NCBI GenBank assembly: GCA_022885665.1
Contig: JAGQDJ010000047.1
Span: 186,001-250,000 of the forward strand
Length of the DNA stretch: 64,000 nt
Origin: Triops longicaudatus
Lineage: Eukaryota > Arthropoda > Branchiopoda > Notostraca > Triopsidae
Direction: 5' to 3'
Both the position numbers and the translations under genes were made by a program. Under the pieces are notes generated by a model, which saw only the letters and a program-made list of their open reading frames with translations, did no database searches and was not told where the DNA came from. Below are positions 52,401-62,875 of the stretch, in pieces (position 1 is the stretch's first letter; each line of letters begins with the position of its first letter).

Positions 52401-53102
52401 TTCGAATTTTAGGGCATTCTCCTATGCTTCCCACTATGTAAAAATAATTTTCCTCTCACCTGCTCCCCAGGGACAAGACGCAAACATTGTCCCGTGCACA
52501 TAAGAACCTAGTCTAACAAATTGTAAAAAGATTTGTAAGCCTTGGACCCAATAATATGCTTCGGACTACCCTCGTGAAAATAATTAAAAAAAATGTGTCT
52601 GTGTGAGGAAATCCAGAAACTCACCACCTGAGGTAGGTCCTTTCCATATATCAAGAGAAATTTCATACTTGGCAAGTAAATTAAAAGAGGAGCAAAACGC
52701 AAGCTAGAACAAAATAGCGCCGACGAAGCGGTTTCCTGGGTATAAGATGAATAGACAAGATTGAGCATTATTACGTGATATTTATATTCCAGCAGGTGTA
52801 TTTCAAAACGGACTCTGCAATGAGCTTGTTTAGTTCCAGGAAAACTTCTAATAAATCATCTTGTGGGGATGCTTGCTGTAAATGATTGAATATTAAAGGC
52901 AGAAGAATCTCTAGTGCACCGGTAAAACGCGGTTCTTGCCACCCCACCCTCCCACCAAAAAAGTCAAGTTACGCTTAATATGCTTAATCTGTTCGCGTTC
53001 TGCGATCAACCTGATTGATCCCGATTTCTCATTTCCGAAACGGACTGAGGATTCACACTGACCTGATGTGATCCATACCAATATATCATTGATCGTTACT
53101 CA

Positions 53103-53137
53103 TATATAAGTTAGTCCGCAGGAAGCTGAACGACAGT
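53103..53137 (+). promoter_or_regulatory. TATA box and initiator of secreted-protein gene 1
   Basis: TATATAAG at 53103-53110 with a CAGT initiator core whose A is at 53135, 32 bp downstream. This is the normal arthropod TATA-Inr spacing and places the start site about 42 bp before the ATG at 53177. Confidence 0.65.
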
Positions 53138-53176
53138 CGAACTCTAGCTTCTTCAAAGCTTTAAGACATACGAAAA

Positions 53177-54024
53177 ATGGCTTGTCAAATCGGTGAAGTA
53201 CTTTTACTAGCGCTGGCTGTTTTTTACTGCTGCGCGGCGGGAACTTCAGGTGTGAACGCTGAAGGTGCCGAGAGACATGGCAAATTTTTCGCCCCGGTCG
53301 TAACTCAAACTGTGACATCTCTTACATTTTCTACAACTGTTGTCCCCACAACCGTTTTCGCTACTTGCTTTACGTCGTTTGCTAATATCACAGCTTGTGC
53401 AGCTCGGCGAAGGCGTGGGCTACACTTTAACGAAGAGCCTATTTTCCAACAAATATTGCCTAATGGAGTGATCTTGCCTACCCAAGTTCAAGTGTAAGTT
53501 GATCCCTCTTGTGAAATATTTACAAGTTTGACGGGTTCGCGCAAATCTCTTTTGAAATTTTAAGCACTACGTTACTTTCTTTCCCGGCCTTGTTTCCGTA
53601 TTCACATGTTGCTAGCTTTTAGGAAGTATATTGCTTGATTCTCTCAGACTAAAGATTTCTGCAATAGGAGAAATATTCTAGATAAATAAGGAAATTTGTG
53701 GAATCGAAGTAATATGATTAGTATAACTTATGTTCGCTTTTGCTGACTTTTAGGATTGAAGCAACGTCTACTCCTGACGTGCAGCCTAAGTCTCTGCATG
53801 CGAACATTGCTGCCCTAGAAAGCAGTAATCCAGAGACGACTAACTTCGAGCAGGTTCAGGCAGTCCAAGCTGAACTGGGACGATTCGTTGCCAATACTGT
53901 CTCCACTACTACTGTTATTACGCTACCAACGTACTCCATATCGACAGCAACGGGTAAAGAAACCGCCACCATTTTCATTGCGAACTGTAAGCCTGCAGGC
54001 GCAAAACTTACACCAGCGTGTTAA
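53177..54024 (+). CDS. Secreted Thr/Val-rich two-module protein with furin-type site, paralogue 1 (195 aa)
   Basis: Two exons, 53177-53493 and 53754-54024 (260-bp intron, phase 2, AAGT|gtaagt and ttttag|G). Residues 1-28 form a signal peptide (MACQIGEVLLLALAVFYCCA...). Module 1 is a Thr/Val/Ser-rich strand-like stretch (VVTQTVTSLTFSTTVVPTTV) ending in Cys64-x9-Cys74 with an N-I-T glycosylation site, then RRRR at 77-80, a furin-type cleavage site. A 70-residue acidic/Ser/Gln linker follows. Module 2 is again Thr/Val-rich (TVSTTTVITLPTYSISTATG) and ends C-x10-C at the terminus (NCKPAGAKLTPAC). I infer an extracellular protein, cleaved and perhaps held by disulfides. No named domain is recognised. 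It is paralogous to the genes at 54352 and 56225; the family appears crustacean, but I cannot name a function. Confidence 0.88.
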
Positions 54025-54295
54025 CCTACACAACTGTTATAATTTATCAATTACACGATAGTATGGTTCCGTCCAACACCCTTTAGATAATCAATGTAAT
54101 ACCTTAAAAAAAAAGTCCAATACAAGTTACCTGTTACGTCCTTCGGAGTCGAGTTTTTAGCTTCCTTCTGGAGAAATGATAATTTGACACAAGAGCGTGA
54201 CTTTCCTCGTGTGTTGTTCTTGTTGAAAGTTGGTAAGGTTCCATTAATATGTAGCAATAATTAGCGTGTCTGCAGCAAAAACACGATTATTTGGG

Positions 54296-54330
54296 TATAA
54301 ATGTCTGGGCAGCTTCACAAGTTGTCAGTT
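54296..54330 (+). promoter_or_regulatory. TATA box and initiator of secreted-protein gene 2
   Basis: TATAAAT at 54296-54302 and a TCAGTT initiator at 54325-54330, with the A 31 bp after the first T of the TATA box. The ATG at 54301 overlaps the TATA box and lies upstream of the predicted start site, so translation should begin at the ATG at 54352. Confidence 0.7.
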
Positions 54331-54351
54331 TGTCTTTCTCATGAACTGAAA

Positions 54352-54954
54352 ATGTTCAACAGAAACTTCCTCCTTTTCGCGCTTCTCGCACAATTTTGCG
54401 ACGCTTTCCCGAACACGCCTCGGATGGTCGCCACCAGAGTGACTACAGTCACTGATTTTCAAATTCTTACCGGGACACGGATTTATTTCCCCACGTGCTA
54501 CGTTGTGCCAGATGACCTACCAATATGCAAAGCCAGGAAACGAAGCTTAGAAGAAAAAATAGCAGAATCCGTTTTGATTCATGACCACTCGCAACAAATT
54601 AAGCCTTCTGTAGTACAAAGGTAATATTTCAAATAATTCAAACTAAGTGTCTGGAACTGAATTATAAAATATTTCAGTGTTGAAATCACCCGAGAAAGCC
54701 CGTCAGACTTGCAAGCACCCACCCAAGTAATTCCACAAGTCGAAAGTAGTCATTCGGAGGCCCATACCTTAGGAGTACCTGCCTCAGAGGATCTTTGCCA
54801 AGGCAGATATTTCCTACTGACGCACTTGTCAACCGTCACGGCAAAGCAGAACTCAACTGTATACGTCACGGAAACTGCACGAAACACTGTGTCATATTCA
54901 TTAGAGGGCTGTAAAGAGCCAGGCGCAATTTACTCGCCGATTTGTGAACCTTAA
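54352..54954 (+). CDS. Secreted two-module protein with basic cleavage site, paralogue 2 (181 aa)
   Basis: Two exons, 54352-54620 and 54678-54954 (57-bp intron, phase 2). The start was chosen downstream of the TATA/initiator pair, which gives a clean signal peptide (MFNRNFLLFALLAQFCDA). Module 1 (VATRVTTVTDFQILTGTRI) ends Cys49-x9-Cys59, followed by KARKR (60-64), the same place where its paralogues carry RRRR. Module 2 is Thr/Val-rich (STVTAKQNSTVYVTETARN) and ends C-x10-C (GCKEPGAIYSPIC), with an extra Cys at the start of the module (DLCQGR). The identical exon phase and layout show common descent with the gene at 53177, which lies 0.3 kb upstream in the same direction. Secreted or extracellular by inference; molecular role unknown. 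Confidence 0.87.
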
Positions 54955-56224
54955 TATTTACTACATAGCTCTAAAACTTTTTGAGAACTTAATGTATTCT
55001 TGCGTTCGCAGTCTTAGAACATCTGCTTAATTTATCCAACCAAAAGTTCACTTAAAATACAGTCCCTGAAGCTTTAGAAAACGTGCATTTTTGCATATTG
55101 CCCGAAGCTATTATACCTAATGCAAGATGATTCTGAATATGTTAAGAAGAAATGACTAATTTTAATTTTTAAGATGACTAATTTTGTTAAGAGGAAAACA
55201 TTACGAAAAGGTATGGGTGGAAAGTAAAGTCCCCTAACCCCCCTGTTTTGTGGGGTGCACAGCAGAACCCCGGAAACTTATTATAACCTTTACGTTCGTA
55301 GTTTCGATAAATTGCATTCTTGGAAGTTTATTGACTTTCAGCCGTGTTACGTCCGTGTTTCTTTTGTTGCCTAGAAAAGGGCCAGAGAAATTCAAAACTG
55401 GTTTCGGTTTGCATGTCCGATTTCCGTGCCAGAAGAAACTTTGACATCGGGAAAGGTTAACCGTCGGAAAACTTGTTTGACCACTCCAAAAAAAGAGAAG
55501 TTATTCTACTGACATTGACCCAAAGGTCGTTACACCAGCGGTTGCGCGCCCAATCTTGTTACAAAAAGACTTGTAGGTACCGCTATACTACAAAATCCCT
55601 AAATAATTTGCTGAATATTTGGATTAATTTCCCAGTATAACAGTGTTTCATGATACTATGGCGTTAAATCTACAACTGAATAAGCTTATAATTTTGTAAA
55701 ACGTCCTTTCTGTGTAATTCTTAAAGCGCATGCTTGCATTACCCACGATATGCAAGAGAGACTACTAGGTAAGGTTTCTTTTTATTTTATTCGACTAATC
55801 GAAAAAAAAACCCTCAAAGTTAATTATTGGTAACAGTGCTGTATTGATGAAAAAACTAGCGCCAAAATTGGCACGTATTGCAACGCACATAATAAATACC
55901 ATGATTGAAAGTACTGGTTTTAGCTCTCTGTTGAATAACAAAGAACAGGGTAATTGTGTTTTACGGAGAAAGGAGTCGCATAGATAACAGGCTATGGGGG
56001 TAAATAGATCGGAAATCCTGAGCGTAACATTCAGAATTGCTGTTTTCGGAGGAGGTGGATATAAAATAAAGGATTTGCCGTATAGGTTTTCTTAGAACGG
56101 CAAAGAATAAATTACAACAATTACTAACAAAGAGTGAGCTTTGAAAAACTGCAATAAACACCCATGCGTCTTAATACTCCTTCGCTTGCGAGAAGCATGA
56201 AGATCAGCAAGAAAGCACATTGGC
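54955..56224. other. Intergenic region between paralogues 2 and 3
   Basis: About 1.3 kb of AT-rich DNA separating the 3' ends of convergent genes. No exon, RNA gene or mobile element seen. Confidence 0.5.
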
Positions 56225-57099
56225 TTAGCACGTAGAGTAGACCAACGGGCTGGGGGTGCATCCACCGATGAAGAAGGGAACACTACCCTCGGTGATGTAA
56301 GAGTAAGTGGTGAAGATGGCAGTTTGGACGGTGGTGAAGAGCACAGTCAAACCCAAGCCGATACGGCCGCGGCGGCAGTCGGCGTCCAAGCCGATGATTT
56401 CAATATCGGTCAATTGCTCAGAGGATGATTCCAAAGCGGGGCTGGCGGCGGGGGCACCACGTTCAACAATAGGGGCAGCGGTGGGAACAACTCTATAGAA
56501 TAAGTTAAATTAGAAAGTCTGCATAGTGCAGCCAAATTTGTTTCCCTGCAGGTTTTGACCTTCCGTTAGATTGAGACTTATGAGCAAAAAATAGTCGATT
56601 CGGCTCGACAGTGAAAGTACTAAGAACATCAACTCAATCAATAGAATTTACCTTTAATTTGTTGTCTTAGAATAACTAGTTTTTCAAAACTTGACTCAAT
56701 GGGTACTTTCAACAAATTCTGTAAGTTAGCATGACAGAAGATTTACGTTTTAGTTTATGGAATGATTTGGAAAAAGTAAAAAACGACTTTAGCTGGAACA
56801 TAAACTTACTCCAAAGGCTTGGTGGGGAAAAGCTTGTCAGCGTCCACACTTTCGTCGAAAGAAAGGACGATGGGCTTTTCGAATTCCATGCCACGGCGAC
56901 GACGGCAAGCTCCGGTGACGTTGACCAAGACGGCGCAAGTACGGGCGACGGTGGAAGAAGCAGTGACGGTGCTGAACGTCAACCTAGTTTGAGTGGAGGT
57001 GGCGGCGAGGAAGCGAGCGCGGGGTTGAGCAGGCTGGTCAGCAGCGCAAACGTAGGTCAAAGTCATGGCCAAAGCCAACAAGATCATTTTGGAGTACAT
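56225..57099 (-). CDS. Secreted two-module protein with furin-type site, paralogue 3 (185 aa)
   Basis: Coding exons 56810-57099 and 56225-56492 (317-bp intron, phase 2, TTGGA|gtaagt and tctatag|A). The signal peptide is MYSKMILLALAMTLTYVCA. Module 1 (TSTQTRLTFSTVTASSTVAR) ends Cys55-x9-Cys65 with an N-V-T site, followed at once by RRRRG (66-70). After an acidic linker (SFDESVDADKLFP) and a Pro/Ala stretch, module 2 begins DADCRRGRIG, is Thr-rich (TVLFTTVQTAIFTTYSYITE), and ends GC-x9-C (TPSPLVYSTC at the C-terminus). Codon third positions are GC-richer than in the two plus-strand paralogues, suggesting stronger expression or different selection. A gcag acceptor 5 bases before the ATG shows a 5' UTR intron. 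Function unknown; extracellular by inference. Confidence 0.88.
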
Positions 57100-57364
57100 G
57101 ATTTCTGCAAATCCAAGAACAACAGAAGAATATTTAATAATGCCCCGCTCTGGTAGTATAATTAAAACTGTAAACAGATTTCGTAACAGAAGAAGTTGAG
57201 CAGGAAGGAATTCTTAAAGGTGTCGTGATCCGAAGTCACGTTAAGCGCACTTACTTGGTAGAGTTAAAAGTACGACCTTAAAATAAAGATCCGATTTAGA
57301 CGTGTTAAAATCCGACGGGATTTTGGTTTCACGAAACACTAGTTTGCCGGAGCTAAACCCTGAC

Positions 57365-57427
57365 CTTTATGCAGTGGAACACTGATGGCTTGTTGCTGAA
57401 TCTACGGATGACTCCCGAGCTTTTATA
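57365..57427 (-). promoter_or_regulatory. TATA box, initiator and 5' UTR exon of paralogue 3
   Basis: On the minus strand TATAAAA spans 57427-57421 and a TTCAG initiator has its A at 57397, 30 bp downstream. A short leader exon could end at AAAG|gtcagg (57365). It would be joined to the acceptor before 57104, giving a 260-bp 5' UTR intron and a leader of about 38 nt. Confidence 0.55.
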
Positions 57428-57472
57428 AGGGCCCAGGTCGACGGGATTTCTCTTGTGGCCAGCAACTTTTTT

Positions 57473-57870
57473 TTAGTATTTCACTGTGTTACAAAGATAG
57501 CCTTGCCCCCTTGACCTTGCAAGCAAGTTTTGTACCAGTACCGTAGAGTTGCATCTTGCCGGCTCCGCCACGTACCCAGAGGCGGAGCAGGTGAGATTTC
57601 GCCTTGCAGGTCGGCCGTCAAAAAAAAAAACTTTTGCCGTAGGAGCGGGTGACCCCGTCCATGGACGCCCGGGCAACAAACGTGATTTCTGTAAGAGAGA
57701 TACCTGTTCCACTTGGGTGAGGTGGTGAAGTCGACGGTAGGCAACTATTGGTGGTTCATGGGGCGAGAAGCAGGAGCAAGAAGGCAGCCGTGAGTCCGGT
57801 CAAACAGGTTATCCGACGCTTGGAAAGTTCACGAGCCTCTTTCAGCCCGGGTGAGCTTTCGGAAGAGATT
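57473..57870 (-). pseudogene. GC-rich decayed coding-like fragment, family unknown
   Basis: A block much GC-richer than its flanks. The minus strand reads ELSKRRITCLTGLTAAF then a run of Leu (a membrane or signal segment), then a TGA at 57756-57758. The same frame continues open to about 57620 (ISLTEITFVARASMDGV) and hits another stop inside a poly-T run. A different frame carries on (NLTCSASGYVAEPARCNST) to 57473. The stop plus frame change suggests a broken gene, or an uncharacterised repeat. I do not recognise the family. Confidence 0.25.
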
Positions 57871-59926
57871 TAACTCCTTTACTTTCAAGGATACATCGCT
57901 CTATACTGTAGGTTCCCCAAAGCTGGACAACTTTTTCGCCTTCATTAAGGGGCCAAAATGTTTCAATTTTTGAAATAATTTTACCATAACAATTTCTCTA
58001 CAATACGCTCTCTTGACTTGTCTTGTATTTATTTAAGCTTACGTATTGAAGAGGAGGTTTCAATCTCTGCCACTGGTCTAAATTCCAGCAAAAGCTCTGT
58101 CAGCTCATGCGGACTTTTTTTACCGCTTTTGAGTCAAATTTTAGACTGTACGCTTCTAAGACAAAACGATAAAACTCTTGATTACCTAAATCGGAGCAAT
58201 ACATACAGAAATAATTTTAACTTCATGCTGTTAATTCCGTTATAGAATGCATACATAACTTTGTTTCCGGGTAGCTGATATTCGAGCCACATTTTCAAAG
58301 ATTCGATTTTGAAGAGTTTCGGGAAAATTGCAGTCAATATAATTTGCGATGACTCTTTGAAATTACTTTTACGCAGAGAACGAGGTTTGCATATTTGGCT
58401 GTGTGCTGAATTTTTTCTTAATATCATTTCTAAGGGCGTTTTTTTAATAGATAAAAATGGTAGCTGATATATGGATCTTCTCCTCTACGTAATAAGAGCA
58501 AAAATTTCAATTAAGTAGAAAGGGAGTAGTGGGTTATTCTGTTGAGGAAAAGTAGGTGTACTGTATTTCTGAAAGCACGTTGATCTGGGGAAAAGTGGGA
58601 GCTAGGTCATTGACCTGAATGCACTTGACCAAGCCGTAAAACTTGCAACCAAGTGTTCGTTTACGTTTGAAATTATTTCATTGTACATATATATTTGTAC
58701 TTTCATGTCATTTTGAAAGAACTTTTATTATAAAATTTCTCTAATAAAAACTTATACCATAGTTATCATCTATTAAATCTCTTGATTAGCGCGTGTCTCA
58801 AAAGTAACGAGTGTATAACTAAACAAGAGGAGACATGTGGTAACCATAAGCCATAAGAAATTAAGCGTGTCAATATTCGACAATATCGGTATAATTATGT
58901 ATTGATTTTTCTGAATGGGTGTCAGAAAGGTAAGGGGATTCACAGAAACAAATGGAATAGGCGAGCGTTCAAGGATACTTTAACAATCTTTAGATTAGAG
59001 GGATTTACAAGTTTTCATTTTCATACGCAGTATGCGTATCGAAGATACAGTATAACGGCGAACGATAATTCAGATAAATGTTATAGTTTGTATTTTGGTT
59101 AAAACGACTGAAAAGTGTTTATATTATTATGAAATCTTTGATAATTTTTGAAACTTTTTTGCATGGAATAGAACGACAAGAGGTGTCTAATAGTTCGCGA
59201 AACCGGTTTCTGCCGAGATCCGAAGAAGGTGCAACACTGTATGCTTTCGAAAGAAAGAGCTCCGTAAAGCAGATCCCAAATTTTAGGGCTCGTCGTCTTT
59301 CGGGGTCAACGGTTCCGTAACTATGCTGAAAAACCTGTTATTGCCCAGTTATACCTTTCCGTGCACTTACGGAAGTGAGGTCGACAGTTACTCCAGAGGC
59401 TTTCGTGTGAGTATGCTGAGTAATAGTTTTGATTTCGCACAACGACGCAAGAAACCCCGGAAATTTAGCTCAAAATATTGCTAACAATCCTTACCGGCGA
59501 CAGTTCTCTGTAAAATTTAACATTGTTAGGAAATTTATATGAAAATTTTAGCTAAAGTAGTTTGACTATTTTGCAAACCAACTGAAGCGGCCTTTTCCGG
59601 GTTAACGTCTTTTTGCATTTCGCTAGTTGAACAATTATAACCAAACAGGTTTTCAAATAAACAAGTCAAAGTTAGTTGGGCGAATGCCAAATCGTAGTAT
59701 TATGAGGTAAAAAGAATGAAAAAATTTCACATGGACATTTTGCGTTAAGACTTTGAAAGTATACTTTTTTACACCATAAAGCGACTTTGTATTGCCAAAA
59801 ATAGCATAAATAAAAGGAACCAAACCTGAAATACTTCGAAGACTATTTATCTGATGAGAAGAGAATTCAAATAATTCACATACTGCGGTTAATACCTGCA
59901 AACCTTCGTAAGAATCTCATTTGAGT
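57871..59926. other. Intergenic region upstream of DHPS
   Basis: About 2 kb, AT-rich, with only short unremarkable frames. It should include the DHPS promoter at its right end; no clear TATA box is seen there. Confidence 0.45.
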
Positions 59927-61815
59927 ATGGATCCGCCGGAGCAAATTTTGAACGTAACCCGTACACATGAAGGCAGTTCCCGCCTAACACGTGTCGCACT
60001 CTATCAGAAGTTCACTGAGCCATTGCTGGTAAACAACGTGGCCCTGTATCCCAGCATGGAAAATAACTTTCCTAATATCACTGTAGAAAACGGTCATGGA
60101 GCGGTGGATAAGGCCTTGGAGGCTGTTTTTGTACCTGGAAATGCACTTCCTGGTTATAAAGACATTGTTAGAGGTATTAAGATAAATAAAATTGCGCCAA
60201 ACATAGAAATAGCAGGCAAATAACTAATTTTTCTAGGTTATAACTGGGATGAAGGGATAGATTATGATAAGCTTCTAGAATCTTTCAGATGGACAGGCTT
60301 TCAAGCAACGAATTTCGGGCTTGCTGTTGAAGAAATCAACAAAATGGTTTGAATATAGTTTTTGTTTTATTTATGTATGTTGTACTGAACATGTTCATTT
60401 GTTTCGGTTTCATCTAGCTTAGCAAACGTGCAGAGCAGCTTCAAGAAGATCAGCTTGACATTCACGAAGAAGATGAGTTCATTAAGCGAAAATCAAACTG
60501 TACGATTTTCTTAGGATACACGTCTAATATGATATCCTCCGGAATACGAGACACGATCCGATTCCTCGTAAAGCATAAAATGGTACTATTTTGAATATTT
60601 AATATATGCAAAGTATTTTTTAGAATTAAATTTTGGAGACTAACATATCCGTTGCAAAGGAAAACAATACAAATAATTTCTTTCGACAGCTAAGAAACAT
60701 TCTCTAATCGGAATATAAAAAAGAACATTCCTACTAATGACTTTCGTACGATAGGTAGACTGTATAGTAACTTCAGCTGGCGGCGTTGAAGAAGATTTTA
60801 TCAAATGTCTGTGTCCAACTTATTTGGGATCCTTTGATCTCAAAGGAAAGATGCTCAGGGAAAAGGGCGTCAATCGGATAGGCAATTTATTAGTTCCCAA
60901 TGATAATTATTGCAAGTTCGAAGACTGGGTCATGCCCTTATTGGATGCCATGCTAGCTGAGCAAAAGTCAAAGGTTGTTTAAGTTTTGTTCTTACTTTTT
61001 TTTCTATTTTTTTTTTAAATGCCTGCAACTATTTTTAAATTTTTATATCTGTTCAATTATCATTTTTAGAAAATAACATGGACGCCTTCGAAAGTTATCG
61101 AGCGATTAGGCCTGGCCATTGACAATCCTGATTCGGTTTACTATTGGGCAGCCAAAAATAAAATTCCGGTATTTTGTCCTGCCTTAACCGATGGCAGCCT
61201 AGGCGATATGATGTATTTTCATTCGTTTAAGAGCCCTGGGCTGGTTTTGGATATTTTACAAGGTAAAAATTCTTTAGAAACAAAATTATACAAAATAGTG
61301 CTTGTTCACAAAGTGGATAAAGAAAAAATGCTAAATTAATATTTATGTTGTTATGGTTGACATAAACTATTTAACTGTGTACAATTAAGATTTGAGGCGA
61401 TTAAACACGATGGCAGTAAAAGCAACTCATAGCGGGATGATTATCATTGGTGGAAGTGTTATAAAACATCATATTTGCAATGCAAATTTAATGGTAGTAT
61501 ATATTTTAATAGTTAGAAGTGTGACCATAATGTTGGCAATTTACTGCGTTTAGCGAAATGGTGCAGATTTTGCCGTATTTATTAATACAGCCTCGGATTA
61601 CGACGGAAGTGACAGTGGAGCTAAACCTGATGAAGCCGTTTCATGGGGCAAAATCCGAAAAGACGCTACACCTGTTAAAGTAATTACTTAATATATTTTG
61701 CTAAGCAACAAAAAATAACTTCTGATCGTTCTAGATTTGCGCAGAGGCTTCCTTAGTTTTTCCCTTGTTAGTCGGCGAGACGTTTGCTAAGGTGCATTTC
61801 AACCGTTCTTCATGA
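59927..61815 (+). CDS. DHPS: Deoxyhypusine synthase (414 aa)
   Basis: Transfers the butylamine part of spermidine to a lysine of eIF5A (NAD-dependent), the first step of hypusine formation in the cytosol. Eight exons with consistent phases: 59927-60173, 60237-60346, 60418-60582, 60755-60973, 61070-61262, 61390-61493, 61554-61679, 61735-61815. The sequence follows the family throughout: TGFQATNFG, TIFLGYTSNMISSGIR, VTSAGGVEEDFIKC, NRIGNLLVPNDNYCKFEDW, FCPALTDGSLGDM, MIIIGGSVIKHHICNANLM, GSDSGAKPDEAVSWGKIR. Lys379 in SWGKIR corresponds to the active-site lysine (human Lys329). There is an in-frame stop before the first ATG. A second good ATG (Met44, 60056) would give 371 aa, nearer the usual length of about 369, so the 43-residue N-terminal extension is uncertain. 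Introns are 55-172 bp. Confidence 0.95.
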
Positions 61816-62192
61816 AAAGTCTTTTGTCACTGTTTCTGATATCTTACGAGTGCACAAAGGTGATACATACATTTTATATTGTCGTGACCGAAAAAGGAAC
61901 GTACTTCATTAGTCAAAAGAACTCTGGAAAAATGAACGTTAGAGTTCTGTGACCTTTCGTATTGATTATTTGAGTTAAATAGCAGATAATAGGATTTATG
62001 GCCGATGATGGATATTCCGAAACCCACAGCAAGGCTCTAGTAATCGAAACTTTCATTAGTGGCAGACCACGTATTTACACATGGCCATTGCCATGAGTCA
62101 TTTGAGTTAGATATGGTAGACTTAAAAATTTATTTTCTCAATGAACTATTAGTTTATTTTTCACACAAACGGGTGACACATTTACATAGCAT
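61816..62192. other. Shared 3' region of DHPS and N6AMT1
   Basis: Under 400 bp between two convergent stop codons. It contains a minus-strand AATAAA for N6AMT1 and nothing else recognisable. Confidence 0.5.
62153..62158 (-). terminator. Poly(A) signal of N6AMT1
   Basis: Minus-strand AATAAA lies about 35 nt after the N6AMT1 stop codon, a suitable place for 3' end formation of the Snapin/N6AMT1 transcript. Confidence 0.6.
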
Positions 62193-62837
62193 TTACAGAT
62201 CAAACGTGAATTTAAGAATTTTCAAATGCTCCGGCCCAGTTCTTCTCGCCAGGACAGATTCACCTTTTATTCCCTTCTCGGCCATCATCTCCAGAACTTC
62301 TTCTTCATCATTTTCTTTAATAATGAGCAGATAAGCCACACCTTTTTTGCTCAGTATTTCCGGCAACACTTTCAACCACCTGTCCGTGATTTCTCTCCCT
62401 TTAACTCCCCCTGCCCAAGACTTGGCTAACAAATCTCCGTCCGTTATCTCTGACGAGACCGTTGGCACGTAAGGAGGGTTGAATAACATGAGATCGACTT
62501 TTCCTCTTAGTCTCGGTAACAAAGGTCCTATCAAATCACAATTAACTGCTTCCACTTGCACACCGTTGTGCTGCGCCAACTGTCTTGTGCTCAGGTTCGC
62601 TGCATAATTCAAATCCGTTGTAAGATACAAAGCTGAAGGTCCTAGATGCTTCGCTAAAGCAGTAATAACGACACCAGAACCGCTTCCGACCTCCATGCAC
62701 AAGCCAGGCTTAAGAGTCTTTTGGACGAACGCAAAATCTTGTTCCAAAGCGTCTAACATGAGGAAAGAGTCTTCTGCCGGTTCATATACACTATCCCATA
62801 TTTGACAAGAGAAACACGACAAGTCTGGCGTTTCCAT
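62193..62837 (-). CDS. N6AMT1: N6AMT1/HemK2-type eRF1 glutamine methyltransferase (214 aa)
   Basis: S-adenosylmethionine-dependent methyltransferase of the HemK/PrmC family. With its partner TRMT112 it methylates the GGQ glutamine of release factor eRF1. A single uninterrupted exon starts at METPDLSC. VYEPAEDSF is at 17-25, SAM motif I EVGSGSGVV at 49-57, and the catalytic NPPY at 120-123 (LFNPPYVP). WAGGVKGREITDRW and a C-terminal LKILKFTFDL follow. The length matches human N6AMT1 (214 aa). The start codon is 38 nt downstream of the Snapin stop on the same strand, and no separate promoter is visible between them. The reading frame is also open upstream through the last Snapin exon in another frame, so an N-terminally extended form cannot be excluded. 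Confidence 0.95.
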   Translation of the reverse strand: METPDLSCFSCQIWDSVYEPAEDSFLMLDALEQDFAFVQKTLKPGLCMEVGSGSGVVITALAKHLGPSALYLTTDLNYAANLSTRQLAQHNGVQVEAVNCDLIGPLLPRLRGKVDLMLFNPPYVPTVSSEITDGDLLAKSWAGGVKGREITDRWLKVLPEILSKKGVAYLLIIKENDEEEVLEMMAEKGIKGESVLARRTGPEHLKILKFTFDL

Positions 62838-62875
62838 TGCTTTTTCTTCCGGAATGGATGATGTCTGCAAAAGCT

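Larger units (their letters stand above)
38278..53100. other. Gene-poor region
   Basis: Nearly 15 kb with no gene I can name. It holds a hAT-type element (48047-48254), a 35-A tract, small direct repeats and three long but unrecognised reading frames (43285-43758 +, 45548-45798 -, 45979-46638 +). A full CRE-like TGACGTCA is at 49125-49132. The rest shows no coding or RNA-gene signal that I can support. Confidence 0.45.

Noticed and set aside
54301..54351. Upstream ATG giving a longer secreted paralogue 2
   Set aside because: The ATG overlaps the TATA box and lies before the predicted start site. The downstream ATG yields a proper signal peptide.
56731..57156. 141-codon plus-strand frame opposite secreted paralogue 3
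   Set aside because: Antisense shadow of a GC-rich coding exon. The minus strand has the signal peptide, splice sites and paralogues.
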